Below are positions 1 to 8,682 of a DNA stretch of 64,000 nt, piece after piece. Position 1 is the stretch's first letter. Each line of letters starts with the position of its first letter. Both the position numbers and the translations under genes were made by a program. Source of the DNA: an uncultured Oscillospiraceae bacterium. Its GTDB lineage: Bacteria; Bacillota; Clostridia; Oscillospirales; Oscillospiraceae. The stretch is taken from the NCBI GenBank assembly GCA_944386975.1, contig CALXDC010000003.1:33182-97181 (forward strand), read 5' to 3'. A model generated the notes under the pieces. It was given only the letters and a program-made list of their open reading frames with translations. It ran no database searches and was not told the DNA's origin.

Positions 1-1884
1 TTTCCCCTCGCTCTGGAGCTTGGCCACGCACTGCTCCTTGTCCTGGGGCAGGACCTCGGCGATGACGTGCCGGAGGCCCAGCTGGCCGCCGATGGCATCG
101 GCAGTGCGGCGGTTGTCGCCGGTGAGGAGCACCACGTCGATGCCCATGTCCTTCAGCGCCCCGATGGCTCCGGCGCTGGTGGGCTTCACCGTGTCCGCTA
201 CTGCCAGCATGCCGAGAAGAGCGCCGTCCGCCACAAAGTAGAGGGGCGTTTTCCCCTGGGCGGCCAGGGACTGGGCCTCTCCGTCCAGAGAGGAGACATC
301 CACCCCACGGCTCTCCATCATCCGCCGGTTCCCCGCCAGGAGGGTCCTGCCCTCCACCACGGCCTCCACGCCGCCGCCGGGGGTGGCGGAGAAGTTTTCG
401 GCGGCGGAGAGGGCGATCCCCTCCCCGGCGGCGTACTCTACCACGGCTTTCGCCAGAGGATGCTCACTGAGGGCCTCAGCGGAGGCGGCAAGATGGAGAA
501 AATCGGTCTCCGACACGCCGGCGGCGGGCCGCAGGTCCGTCACCCGGGGCTTGCCCTCGGTGACGGTGCCGGTCTTGTCCAGCACCACGGTGTCGATGTG
601 GTGGAGGATTTCCAGGGCCTCGGCGGACTTGATGAGGATGCCGTGCTGGGCGGCCTTGCCGGTGCCCACCATGATGGCCACCGGGGTGGCCAGCCCTAAG
701 GCGCAGGGGCAGGAGATCACCAGCACCGCGATGGCAATGGAGAGGGAGAAGCTGACGCTCTGATGCCCAAGGAAGTACCACAGCAGGCCCGCCGCCAGGG
801 CGATGGTGATGACCGTGGGGACGAAGATGCCGCTGACCTTGTCCGCCAGCTTGGCGATGGGGGCTTTGGAGGAGGCGGCCTCGTCCATGAGGGTGATGAT
901 CTGGGAGAGGGTGGTGTCCTTGCCCACCCGGGTGGCTTCAATCTCCAGATAGCCCGCCTTGTTGATGGTAGCGGCAATGACGCTGTCCCCCTCCTCCTTC
1001 TCCACCGGCAGGCTCTCGCCGGTGATGGCGCTCTCGTCCACGGCACCGTGGCCGGAGCGGACGGTGCCGTCCACGGGGATACGGCCTCCCTGGCGGACGA
1101 TGACGAGGTCCCCGGCCAGTACCTCCCCGATGGGGAGAGTCATTTCCTTGCCGTCCCGGAGGACCACGGCGGACTCCGGGGCCAGCGCGATCAGAGCGGC
1201 GATGGCCTCGCCGGTTTTGCCCTTGCTGCGGGCCTCCAGATACTTGCCCACAGTGACCAGGGAGAGGATCATCCCGGCGGACTCGAAGTAGAGCTCCGGC
1301 ATGTGGGAGACATGGCCCTGGACCACGGTGATGGCGCTATAGACAATCCCGGCGGCAGCCCCCAGGGCCACCAGGGAGTCCATGTTGGGGGCCCCCTGGA
1401 AAAGACGCTTGAAGCCCACGGAGAAGTAGGCCCAGTTGACCGCCAGAATGGGGATCAGCAACACCACCTGGGCGGCCACGAAGCGGTAGAACCCGGCGGC
1501 GCTGTCGGGGTAGAGAAAGCTGGGCAGGGGCCAGCCCATCATGTGGCCCATGGCGATATAGAAGAGAGGGATGAGGAAGACCACGGAGGTGATGAGCCGC
1601 TTTTTCATCCAGGCGATGTGCTTGGCCATGGCGTCCCGCTGGCCGTCCTTTTTGGATTGGGAGGCCAGCTCCGCGCCGTAGCCGCCTTCCACCACGGCGG
1701 CCACGATCTTGTCGGGGGAGGCGGTGTCGTCGTAGTCCACCACCATGCTGCCGTTTAAGAGGTTCACGCTGACGGCGCAGACGCCGTCCACGTGGCGGAC
1801 GGATTTCTCCACATGGGCAGAGCAGGCGGAACAGGTCATCCCTGTGACGATGAATTTTTCATGGTGCAAGTTTTTTTCACTCAT
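1..1884 (-). CDS. copA: Copper-translocating P-type ATPase (3' end outside window)
   Basis: Heavy-metal P1B-type ATPase that exports Cu(I) across the membrane. The 628 visible residues hold one N-terminal metal-binding domain with GMTCSACSAH (about residues 15-24), membrane segments, the TGES actuator motif, the CPC transmembrane metal site (about residue 392), the phosphorylation motif DKTGT (Asp about 436), SEHPLA of the nucleotide domain and GDNRRT. The hinge GDGxND and the last membrane helices lie beyond base 1. The start ATG at 1884 is preceded by AAGAAGG. Copper specificity follows from CPC, the single CxxC domain and the nearby csoR. No CsoR-type box is seen directly upstream, so read-through from csoR or an unseen promoter must drive it. 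Confidence 0.96.
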   Translation of the reverse strand, partial: MSEKNLHHEKFIVTGMTCSACSAHVEKSVRHVDGVCAVSVNLLNGSMVVDYDDTASPDKIVAAVVEGGYGAELASQSKKDGQRDAMAKHIAWMKKRLITSVVFLIPLFYIAMGHMMGWPLPSFLYPDSAAGFYRFVAAQVVLLIPILAVNWAYFSVGFKRLFQGAPNMDSLVALGAAAGIVYSAITVVQGHVSHMPELYFESAGMILSLVTVGKYLEARSKGKTGEAIAALIALAPESAVVLRDGKEMTLPIGEVLAGDLVIVRQGGRIPVDGTVRSGHGAVDESAITGESLPVEKEEGDSVIAATINKAGYLEIEATRVGKDTTLSQIITLMDEAASSKAPIAKLADKVSGIFVPTVITIALAAGLLWYFLGHQSVSFSLSIAIAVLVISCPCALGLATPVAIMVGTGKAAQHGILIKSAEALEILHHIDTVVLDKTGTVTEGKPRVTDLRPAAGVSETDFLHLAASAEALSEHPLAKAVVEYAAGEGIALSAAENFSATPGGGVEAVVEGRTLLAGNRRMMESRGVDVSSLDGEAQSLAAQGKTPLYFVADGALLGMLAVADTVKPTSAGAIGALKDMGIDVVLLTGDNRRTADAIGGQLGLRHVIAEVLPQDKEQCVAKLQSEGK

Positions 1885-1906
1885 AGAAACACCTTCTTTT
1901 TGCTCC

Positions 1907-2625
1907 CTGACGGGGCTGTCTTTTTTGCCGGTAGCCGACGCACGTCGGCAGGTGCTATGCCTCCGGCGGCCTACTTTTCTCGTCAAAGAAAAGTAGGCAA
2001 AAGTTGACTTAGAACCAAGGTTCTAAGGACTCCTTTTCTCCTATTATGGGAAATCTGTCCCGTTTTTTCGGCGCTTGGTTCGGCTGACCCTGCAAGGGGG
2101 CCGGAGTTCTTCTCTTTCCGCGCGACCGCGCGCTCCTCTGGTGGTTGTAGGGGCTTCTGCCTCGTTAGCCTTCCCCTGGGGGAAGGTGGCGCGAAGCGCT
2201 GGATGAGGGGAACGTCATCGAATTGCGTTAAGCCAACTCGGAGGAAAATCCAAGGATTCCGCTTGGTGTAAAATAGCTTCCGAATCAATTGGGTGCACTT
2301 CGATACCCTTTCCCTCATCCGCCCCCTTCGGGGGCACCTTCCCCCAGGGGAAGGCTTAATTAAGTCCATCGTCGCCCCAGCGCATCAGCGCGGAGCGCGG
2401 CGCTTAAAGCAGAAGACGACCCAAATCGGCGTCACCCGGACAAAGCCTCCGATCAAAAGCCTCTCTGACAATCCGGTCTTGGTAATAAACGAAGGGAGTT
2501 CTTAGAACCGCAGGTTCTAAGTCAACTTTTGCCTACTTTTCTTTGACGAGAAAAGTAGGCCGCCGGAGGCTAAACACCAGACAGTACCCCGTCGGGTACC
2601 GGCAAAAACACCTTGCCCTCGTCAG
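1907..2625. repeat. Element A: 719-bp non-coding inverted-repeat element with nested hairpins
   Basis: Both ends carry CTGACG followed by a G run. Inward come a GCCGG..CCGACG block and GCCTCCGGCGG, then hairpin GCCTACTTTTC / GAAAAGTAGGC (1969-1979 with 1988-1998; right copy 2531-2541 with 2550-2560). Next is the palindrome TTAGAACC-AA-GGTTCTAA (2009-2026; right copy 2502-2520). Arms 1960-2036 and 2492-2571 are near-perfect inverted copies. Inside lies a second inverted pair (about 2168-2216 and 2306-2355) built on CCTTCCCCTGGGGGAAGG plus a small hairpin. No convincing gene is inside. It fills almost the whole csoR-copA gap. Element B at 36.7 kb shares the design. It could be a MITE-like element or a structured RNA locus. 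Confidence 0.85.
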
Positions 2626-2678
2626 AGGGTAAACATAAATAAGCGCCGGTCCCGGCAATCGAGGGACAAAAAGCCCCC

Positions 2679-2981
2679 TCACTTCATCAGCTTCTGCAAA
2701 AGCCCCACCAGCTCGTCGATGACCGCATCGTCGCCGCCGCGGATGCCGTCCGCCACACAGGTTTTGATGTGGCTGGCCAGCAGCTCCTTGCTGAAGCTGT
2801 TCAGCGCCGCGTTGACGGCGGACACCTGAATCAGAATATCCGTGCAGTAGACGTCATGGTTCAGCATCTCCTTGATGCCCCGAATCTGACCCTCGATACG
2901 GCTGAGCCGGTTGTTCAGCCGCCGCAGCTCCTCCTCTTCCCGGTGCTTGTGCTTGCCGGAAGCGCAGCAGCACTCCTCCAT
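2679..2981 (-). CDS. csoR: CsoR/RcnR-family copper-sensing repressor
   Basis: A 100-residue all-helical DUF156 repressor. It starts with a cysteine-rich stretch (MEECCCASGKHKHREEE) and continues with RLNNRLSRIEGQIRGIKEML, the family signature. The Cu(I) ligands expected of CsoR are visible: Cys in HDVYCTDIL, then His and Cys in ASHIKTCV. Cu(I) binding releases the DNA in this family. I chose the ATG at 2981, which follows AGGAAGGAGG; a longer reading to 3080 would run through the promoter. Its own promoter carries a GC-rich palindrome (3020-3036), which indicates autoregulation. copA lies downstream in the same direction. Confidence 0.92.
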   Translation of the reverse strand: MEECCCASGKHKHREEEELRRLNNRLSRIEGQIRGIKEMLNHDVYCTDILIQVSAVNAALNSFSKELLASHIKTCVADGIRGGDDAVIDELVGLLQKLMK

Positions 2982-3014
2982 ATCTCCGTCCTCCTTCCTG
3001 GTTTGTCCGGACTT

Positions 3015-3044
3015 ACTATATACCCCGTGGGGGTATGTTGTCAA
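3015..3044 (-). promoter_or_regulatory. csoR promoter with overlapping CsoR operator
   Basis: Reading the minus strand: -35 TTGACA (3039-3044), 18-bp spacer, -10 TATAGT (3015-3020). The spacer is almost entirely the pseudo-palindrome ATACCCCCACGGGGTAT (3020-3036), the G/C-tract dyad typical of CsoR boxes. A repressor bound here would block polymerase directly. Confidence 0.85.
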
Positions 3045-3099
3045 GCAAAAAATTGCCGCTGGGAAAAAGTCCGGCGGCAATTTGCACGATGGGTACGAG

Positions 3100-4014
3100 T
3101 CAATTTTCTTTGCTATAAGGAATGCCCAGCTTGGCGGGGACGTTGAAGTTGCTCCGGGCCACGGTCAGCACGATGGTCAGGATGTAGGGCAGGGCGATGA
3201 CCAGCTCGTTGGGGAAGATGTTGATGCTGCTCATGGACTGGATGTAGATGGCCACAGCTTCCGCCAGACCGAACACGAAGGTGCCTACCACGGCGCCCTT
3301 GGGGTTCCAGTTGCCCAGGAAGCAGATGGCGAAGGCAATCCAGCCCCGGCCGCCGATGATGCCGGTGGTGAACATCCCGAGATACCCCAGGGTGTAGAAG
3401 GACCCGGCCAGGCCGCCCATGGCTCCGGCCACCAGCACCGTCAAAAACCGGATGCGATTCACGTTCAGACCGGCCACGTCCACCGCCTCCGGATTCTCGC
3501 CAGTGGAGCGGATGGTGAGGCCCAGAGAGGTCTTGAACAGGACGAAATAGGATACCGGAATTACCAGATAGGCGAAGTAGGTCAGCAGGTTCTGCTGGAA
3601 GAACATGGGCCCGATCACCGGGATGGCGGAGAGCAGGGGGATGGAGATGGGCTCCAGCACGTCGATCTGGAGGGGAGTGGTGGGGATGCCGAAGAGCACC
3701 CGCTGGAAGAAGGAGCAGAAGCCTCCCGCCAGAATGTTGATGGCGGTACCGGTGACGATCTGCTGCTGCTTCATGTGGATGGTGATGAAGCCGTAGAGCG
3801 CGGCCATGAGGGTGCCGCACAGAATGGCCACCAGAATACCGATTGCCAGACTGCCGCTGATGTAGGTTCCCACAAAGCCGCCCCAGGCGCCCAGGAGAAA
3901 GATGCCCTCGATGGCGGTGACCATCATGCCGGTGCGCTCGGCGTAGACCTCCGCGATGGACCCCAGCAGAAGGGGGGTGCTCATCATGATGGCACGGGTC
4001 AGGATGTTGGTCAT
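3100..4014 (-). CDS. nupQ: Nucleoside ABC transporter permease (NupQ/YufQ type)
   Basis: A 304-residue hydrophobic membrane protein of the BPD_transp_2 family, the second permease of a BmpA-type purine/deoxynucleoside importer. About eight to nine membrane segments are visible, and STGENPEAVDVAGLNVNRIR is the cytoplasmic loop that contacts the ATPase. The start overlaps the end of the other permease gene by four bases, so the two are translationally coupled. It is the last gene of the importer operon. Substrate class is inferred from the neighbouring BMP lipoprotein. Confidence 0.9.
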   Translation of the reverse strand: MTNILTRAIMMSTPLLLGSIAEVYAERTGMMVTAIEGIFLLGAWGGFVGTYISGSLAIGILVAILCGTLMAALYGFITIHMKQQQIVTGTAINILAGGFCSFFQRVLFGIPTTPLQIDVLEPISIPLLSAIPVIGPMFFQQNLLTYFAYLVIPVSYFVLFKTSLGLTIRSTGENPEAVDVAGLNVNRIRFLTVLVAGAMGGLAGSFYTLGYLGMFTTGIIGGRGWIAFAICFLGNWNPKGAVVGTFVFGLAEAVAIYIQSMSSINIFPNELVIALPYILTIVLTVARSNFNVPAKLGIPYSKEN

Positions 4015-5093
4015 TTCTGTGCACCTGCCTTTCTCAGCCGCTGCTTTTCACGGCGGTTGTGGACATAGCCGCGGAGGAAATAGGAGATGATCACGCAGAT
4101 CATCACAATTCCCTCAATGAGATCGATGATGCTGGAGGGAATGTTGAGCCCCGGCATCCGGCCCATGGTGGTGCCCATGATGTTCATAAAGCCGAAGAGA
4201 AGGGAGGCGAAGAGGATGCCCAGGGGGTGGCCGTTGGCCAGGATGGCGATGCCGATGCCGAAGGAGCCGATGGAGCTGTTGAAATTCTGCAGCAGCATGT
4301 GCTGCACGCCGTTGATCTCCGTAAGGCCCGCCATGCCGGCCAGACCGCCGCTGATGAGGAAGGCGACGACGTAAATCCGCTTGGAGCGGATGCCCGCCAG
4401 CTCCGCCGCGGTGGCGTTGCTGCCCACTGCCCGGATACGGAAGCCTAAAGGCGTCTTGTATAGCAGCACCCACACCAGAATGGCGGTGAGGATGGCCAGC
4501 ACCGTGCCCAGGTGCACCCGGGTGCCCGGCAGGACACTGGGCAGATAGGCGTTGGCGTCGATGGGGTCGGTCTGGAGGTACTCCCCCTTGGTCTCCCGCA
4601 GCACCGTGCGCAGCAGGTAGTCCATGACGGCGGAGACCACATAGGTGGACATCATGCTCACCAAAAACTCGTTGGCGTTGAAGCGGGCCTTGGCAAAGCC
4701 GATGAGGGCGCCTACCAAGCCGCCGGCCAGGAAGGAGCCCAGCAGCACCAGCAGAATGAGCAGGGGGGTGGGCAGCACGGTTCCCAGCTGCAGGGACAGG
4801 GTGACGGCCACGATGGACCCGGCATAGAACTGGCCCTGGGCGCCGATGTTGAAGAGGTTGGCCTTATAGGTGAAGGCAAAGGCCAGGGCGGTGAAGACCA
4901 GGGGCGTGGATTTCACCAGCACCTCGCCCATGGTGTACTTGTCGGTGACGATTTTCAGGAAGGCGGTGCTATACACCTCCACGGGGTTGAGCTTCATGAA
5001 CAGCAGCATGCAGGCGCTGAGGATGAGGCCCACCACCACGGCGCCGATGTTGAAGAGGAGTACCTCGCCGTAACGGTCCTTCAAGCGCTTCAT
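4011..5093 (-). CDS. nupP: Nucleoside ABC transporter permease (NupP/YufP type)
   Basis: A 360-residue BPD_transp_2 permease. An N-terminal helix (residues about 13-33) precedes a periplasm-type loop, then eight or so further membrane helices. The coupling loop reads IRAVGSNATAAELAGIRSKRIY. A charged C-terminal tail (HNRREKQRLRKAG) lies in the cytoplasm. It starts one base after the ATPase stop codon and overlaps nupQ, so all are one transcript. Pairs with NupQ to form the membrane channel. Confidence 0.9.
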   Translation of the reverse strand: MKRLKDRYGEVLLFNIGAVVVGLILSACMLLFMKLNPVEVYSTAFLKIVTDKYTMGEVLVKSTPLVFTALAFAFTYKANLFNIGAQGQFYAGSIVAVTLSLQLGTVLPTPLLILLVLLGSFLAGGLVGALIGFAKARFNANEFLVSMMSTYVVSAVMDYLLRTVLRETKGEYLQTDPIDANAYLPSVLPGTRVHLGTVLAILTAILVWVLLYKTPLGFRIRAVGSNATAAELAGIRSKRIYVVAFLISGGLAGMAGLTEINGVQHMLLQNFNSSIGSFGIGIAILANGHPLGILFASLLFGFMNIMGTTMGRMPGLNIPSSIIDLIEGIVMICVIISYFLRGYVHNRREKQRLRKAGAQK

Positions 5094-5094
5094 C

Positions 5095-6615
5095 TCACTG
5101 TCCCTCCTTCCCGGCGGTGACGCCCGCCATCATCAGGCCGATCTCCTGGGTGTCCAGCTCGCCGTTACGGTAGATGCCCATGATGCGGCCCTTGTACATG
5201 ATGGCGATGCGGTCGCACATCTCAAAGATCTCGCTGAGCTCCGTGGACACCAGCAGCACCGCCTTGCCCTTCTCCTTCTCCTGGAGGATGGAGTGGTGAA
5301 TGCGGTCCACCGCGCCCATGTCCAGGCCCCGGGTGGGCTGGTTGAAGATCAGCAGATGCTGTCCCACGTCAATCTCCCGGGCCAGCACCACCTTCTGCTG
5401 GTTGCCGCCGGAGAGGCTCCGGGCCAGATCGCTGGGACCGGTGGCCTTCACCTGGTGGTCCTTGATGATCTGGGCGGTGTAGTCGTTCAGCCGCTTCTGG
5501 GCGATGAAGCCCTTGCTGGTCCAGCGGCCGCCGTAGCTGTTTTTCAGCAGGATGTTCTCCGCCAGAGTCATGTCCATGATCATGCCGTCCCGATAGCGGT
5601 CCACCGGCACATAGCCGATGCCGCCGTCGATGCGCTGGCGGATGGTCTGCTGGGTGATGTCCTGGCCCCGGAAGAGAACCGCTCCCTCGGTGACGGGCCG
5701 GGACCCGCAAATCACTTCGCACACCTCATCCTGGCCGTTGCCGCTGACGCCGGCGATGCCGAAGATCTCCCCGGGCAGAACGGAGAAGGACACCTGCTGC
5801 AAAACCGGCGTTTTCTCCGGCCCCAGAGCGGACACGCCCTTCAGCTCCAGCACCGCCTCCCCGGTCTGCTGGGGGGCCTCGGTGCGGACGGGGGGCGTCA
5901 GCTCCTGGCCGATCATCAGCCGGGCCAGCTCCGCCTCGTCGGTGTCCTCCTTGCGCACGTCGCCGGCCACCACGCCGCTGCGCATGATGACGATGCGGTC
6001 CGCCGCCTCCATGACCTCCTTCATCTTGTGGGTGATGAAGATCACGCAGTTGCCCTTGGCGGCAAACTCCCGGATGAAGACCATCAGATTCTCCGACTCC
6101 TGGGGAGTCAGAACGGCGGTGGGCTCGTCCATGATGAGGATGTTGGCGTTGAGGTAGAGAGCCTTCAGAATCTCCACCTTCTGCTGCACGCCCACGGCCA
6201 GATCTCCCACCTTGGCGTCCACGGGCACATCAAAGCCGTAGCTCTCGGCGATGGCCTTGACCTTCTCCTCATACTCCTTGATGGCAATACGGCCGTGGAC
6301 GTTGCCCAGGATGATGTTTTCCGTCACCGTGTGGGTGGGGACCAGGGAGAAGTGCTGCTGGATCATGGCCACGCCCCGGGACATGGCGTCCTTGGGGGAT
6401 TTGATGTGGACGGCCTCGCCCCGGATGCGGATCTCTCCCTCGTCGGCTCCGTAGAGGCCGTAGAGGATTTTCATGATGGTGCTCTTTCCGGCGCCGTTCT
6501 CTCCCAGCAGGGCCACCACCTCGCCCTGATGGACGGTAAAGGACACGTCCTTGTTGGCGATGACCTTGGCGAAGTATTTGGATACGTGCCGGATTTCTAC
6601 AACTGGTTGTGCCAT
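5095..6615 (-). CDS. nupO: Nucleoside ABC transporter ATP-binding protein (NupO/YufO type)
   Basis: A 506-residue double-ATPase protein that energises the importer. Domain 1 has Walker A GENGAGKST (38-46), a degenerate signature VGVQQKVEI and Walker B ILIMDEPTAVL. Domain 2 has a degenerate P-loop (GVSGNGQDEV), signature LSGGNQQKVVLARE and the unusual LLIFNQPTRGLD where Walker B normally has DEP. This asymmetry, one competent and one degenerate site, is standard for sugar and nucleoside importers of this class. The ATG at 6615 follows GGAGGAGTCT. Confidence 0.93.
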   Translation of the reverse strand: MAQPVVEIRHVSKYFAKVIANKDVSFTVHQGEVVALLGENGAGKSTIMKILYGLYGADEGEIRIRGEAVHIKSPKDAMSRGVAMIQQHFSLVPTHTVTENIILGNVHGRIAIKEYEEKVKAIAESYGFDVPVDAKVGDLAVGVQQKVEILKALYLNANILIMDEPTAVLTPQESENLMVFIREFAAKGNCVIFITHKMKEVMEAADRIVIMRSGVVAGDVRKEDTDEAELARLMIGQELTPPVRTEAPQQTGEAVLELKGVSALGPEKTPVLQQVSFSVLPGEIFGIAGVSGNGQDEVCEVICGSRPVTEGAVLFRGQDITQQTIRQRIDGGIGYVPVDRYRDGMIMDMTLAENILLKNSYGGRWTSKGFIAQKRLNDYTAQIIKDHQVKATGPSDLARSLSGGNQQKVVLAREIDVGQHLLIFNQPTRGLDMGAVDRIHHSILQEKEKGKAVLLVSTELSEIFEMCDRIAIMYKGRIMGIYRNGELDTQEIGLMMAGVTAGKEGQ

Positions 6616-6665
6616 AGACTCCTCCTTCCGCTGCGGCGCCCGGGGCGGCGGTCTCTCTGGCAGAA

Positions 6666-6712
6666 GGCGCCTGCCGGGAGAGAGCCGCCTTCGGCCCGTC
6701 TCGGCAGACGCC
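6666..6712 (-). terminator. Intercistronic hairpin between BMP lipoprotein and ATPase genes
   Basis: GGCGCCTGCCG (6666-6676) pairs with CGGCAGACGCC (6702-6712), one mismatch in eleven. A T-run is lacking, so it is more likely an RNA-processing or stability hairpin than a full terminator. It could let the binding protein be made in excess over the membrane parts. Confidence 0.5.
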
Positions 6713-6747
6713 TTGCCGGATGTACCAAGCCCCGGGGGGCAGGTGAT

Positions 6748-7809
6748 TTATTCGTCGAACAGTGCCGTCAGATCCACGCCGCCGGCCTTGTACTCCTCAA
6801 TGGCGGCGTCCACACGGTCCTTCACCTCCTGGGTGATGTTCTCGGTGTAGATGGGGACGAAGATGTCCTCGGCGATGCCCACCTCGTGGAGGGTGCCGCC
6901 GGCCAGCTCGCCCTTCATGTAGCTCTCAATGGCCCACTTGTACATGGTGGAGAAGTCAAAGTCCACAGAGGCCACCACCACGTTGGGGTCGATGACGGTC
7001 TGGTCGGAGGAGTAGCCCACCACATACACGCCCTTGGAGATGGCGGCGTCGATGGCGCCGAGACCCAGCTCATTGGCGTAGGCGAAGACCACGTCGGCGC
7101 CCTCGTCGATCATGCTCTCACCCATCTGCTTGCCCAGAGCGATGTCGCTCCAGCTGTTGGCGTAGGCCAGGTTGTAGGAGGCATCGCTGATGCCCCGCTC
7201 CTGGGCGATCGCCACAGCGGTCTTGCCGTAGACGGCCATCAGGTTCTCCATGGCCTGGTTGGACTCGCCGCCGATCATGGCGAACTTGCCGGTCTCGGTG
7301 ATGCTGCCGGCCACGATGGCCGCCAGATAGCTGGCCTCATACTCCTTGGGGAACAGGGGAGAGAGGTTCTCCAGCTCCGCGTTGGCGCCGTTGACGATCA
7401 TGAAGCGGGTGTTGGGATAGGAGGCGGCCACGGTGACGGCGGCCTCATCAAACTGGGAGCCGGCGGCCATAATGATGTCGTAGCCCCGCTCGCAGTACTC
7501 CCGGAAGGTGGACTCGAAGTCGGCGGACTGGACGTTCTCCACATACTCCATGTTGGTGCCCAGCTCCTCGTTGCAGGTGAGCAGACCGGCGTAGTTGGAG
7601 GCGTTCCAGCCCTGGTCGTTGACCTCGCCGGGCAGGATCAGCACGATCTTGTAGTCCGCGGCGCTCTTCTCACCGCCGGCGTCGCCACCGCCCGCATTGC
7701 CGGAGCCGCCGCCGTTGTTGCCGGCGTTGTTGCCGCCGCAGGCGCTGAGCAGCACCGCCGTCATGGCCAGGACCAGTGCAAGAGATAACAGTTTCCGAAT
7801 TCTTTTCAT
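6748..7809 (-). CDS. nupN: BMP-family nucleoside-binding lipoprotein
   Basis: A 353-residue substrate-binding lipoprotein. The signal peptide ends in a lipobox LLSAC (Cys24), followed by a Gly/Asn linker and the BMP fold. KIVLILPGEVNDQGWNASNYAGL is the conserved first strand and loop that holds the nucleoside base. It delivers purine or other nucleosides to NupOPQ. ATG at 7809 follows AGGAGGATAT. It has its own promoter, separate from the upstream two-component genes. Confidence 0.92.
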   Translation of the reverse strand: MKRIRKLLSLALVLAMTAVLLSACGGNNAGNNGGGSGNAGGGDAGGEKSAADYKIVLILPGEVNDQGWNASNYAGLLTCNEELGTNMEYVENVQSADFESTFREYCERGYDIIMAAGSQFDEAAVTVAASYPNTRFMIVNGANAELENLSPLFPKEYEASYLAAIVAGSITETGKFAMIGGESNQAMENLMAVYGKTAVAIAQERGISDASYNLAYANSWSDIALGKQMGESMIDEGADVVFAYANELGLGAIDAAISKGVYVVGYSSDQTVIDPNVVVASVDFDFSTMYKWAIESYMKGELAGGTLHEVGIAEDIFVPIYTENITQEVKDRVDAAIEEYKAGGVDLTALFDE

Positions 7810-7868
7810 CGCATATCCTCCTTTGTTTCAGTCGGGTGGATGGAATGGGCCCCATGGCCTTATTTCTT

Positions 7869-7896
7869 ATTATAGAGAAGACGCACAAGAAAACAA
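7869..7896 (-). promoter_or_regulatory. Promoter of nucleoside importer operon
   Basis: Minus strand: -35 TTGTTT (7891-7896), 16-bp spacer, -10 TATAAT (7869-7874), about 60 bp before the BMP gene. The -35 is poor while the -10 is perfect, which suits an activated promoter. The response regulator encoded just upstream is the obvious candidate activator (inference). Confidence 0.65.
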
Positions 7897-7926
7897 GGAC
7901 AGACAGATACGATTTTGTGGAAGATT

Positions 7927-8682
7927 TTACGGTTCTTCCTCCCGCACCGCCAGGGAGTTGCGGTAGTCCAGGGGGCGCATGCCGTAGAGCTTTTTGAAGG
8001 AGCTGCTGAAGTAGCGGGAGTCGGTGAAGCCCACAAGCCGGGCGATGTCGGAGACCTTGTAGCGCACATCTCCCAGGTACCGGCGGGCCTTCTCCATCCG
8101 CAGGCGCTGCAGGTAATCCGAGAGGGTTTGGCCGGTGTGGCGGCGGAAGAGCTCCGAGAGGTAGTTGGGGGAGATGTACAGGGCGGCGGCCACCTCCCTG
8201 AGGCTGATCTTCTCCTGGTAGTGGGCCTCCAGATAGTCGATGGCCCGGGCTACTAGGAGGTTCGCCACCTCGCCGCCCTCCTGACGGGGCGCCTCCGAAA
8301 CAGTCCGGCCGGTCTCCAGCCGTCCCTCCAGCTGGGAGAGGAAGGCCAGCAGCTCCCGGGGGTTGGTAGGCTTGGTCATATATTTGGCTACCCCCAGCTC
8401 GATGGCCCGCTGGGCGTAGTGGAAGTCGGCGTAGCCGCTGAGAATGATGATGGGCACCTCTCCGCCGCTGCCGTCCCGCAGGCGCTGGATCAGATCCAGT
8501 CCGCTCATGCCGGGCATGCGGATGTCGGTGATGATCACGTCCACGGTATTCTCCGCCAGATAGGCCAGAGCGGCGCCGGCGTCGGGGCAGAGGGCGCTGA
8601 CGGTCCAGCGGGGCTGGGAGGAGATGAGGCGGCTGAGCCCCTGGCGGATGCGCTCTTCGTCGTCAATGATCAGAATTCTCAC
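7927..8682 (-). CDS. Response regulator, AraC-type output (YesN-like)
   Basis: A 251-residue regulator. The receiver domain (about 1-120) has the acidic pair IIDDEE, the phosphoacceptor Asp in DVIITDIRMPG (about residue 53) and the conserved Lys in YMTKP. The C-terminal AraC/XylS domain (about 150-245) has two helix-turn-helices: ISLREVAAALYISPNYLSEL and KVSDIARLVGFTDSRYFSSS. The gene overlaps the kinase gene by 20 bp. YesN-type regulators usually activate an adjacent transporter operon, here the nucleoside importer. Confidence 0.93.
   Translation of the reverse strand: MRILIIDDEERIRQGLSRLISSQPRWTVSALCPDAGAALAYLAENTVDVIITDIRMPGMSGLDLIQRLRDGSGGEVPIIILSGYADFHYAQRAIELGVAKYMTKPTNPRELLAFLSQLEGRLETGRTVSEAPRQEGGEVANLLVARAIDYLEAHYQEKISLREVAAALYISPNYLSELFRRHTGQTLSDYLQRLRMEKARRYLGDVRYKVSDIARLVGFTDSRYFSSSFKKLYGMRPLDYRNSLAVREEEP

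Noticed and set aside
67-1758. Long plus-strand open frames opposite copA
   Set aside because: GC-rich antisense shadows: Gly/His/Asp-rich composition, no ribosome site, and the opposite strand encodes a complete P-type ATPase sequence.
2293-2505. 70-codon frame inside element A
   Set aside because: It runs through the nested inverted repeats, has no ribosome site, and is not matched in element B.
5293-7788. 831-residue plus-strand frame opposite the nucleoside importer genes
   Set aside because: Repetitive His/Gly/Val/Asp composition typical of antisense in high-GC genes; both overlapped minus-strand genes have full family motifs.
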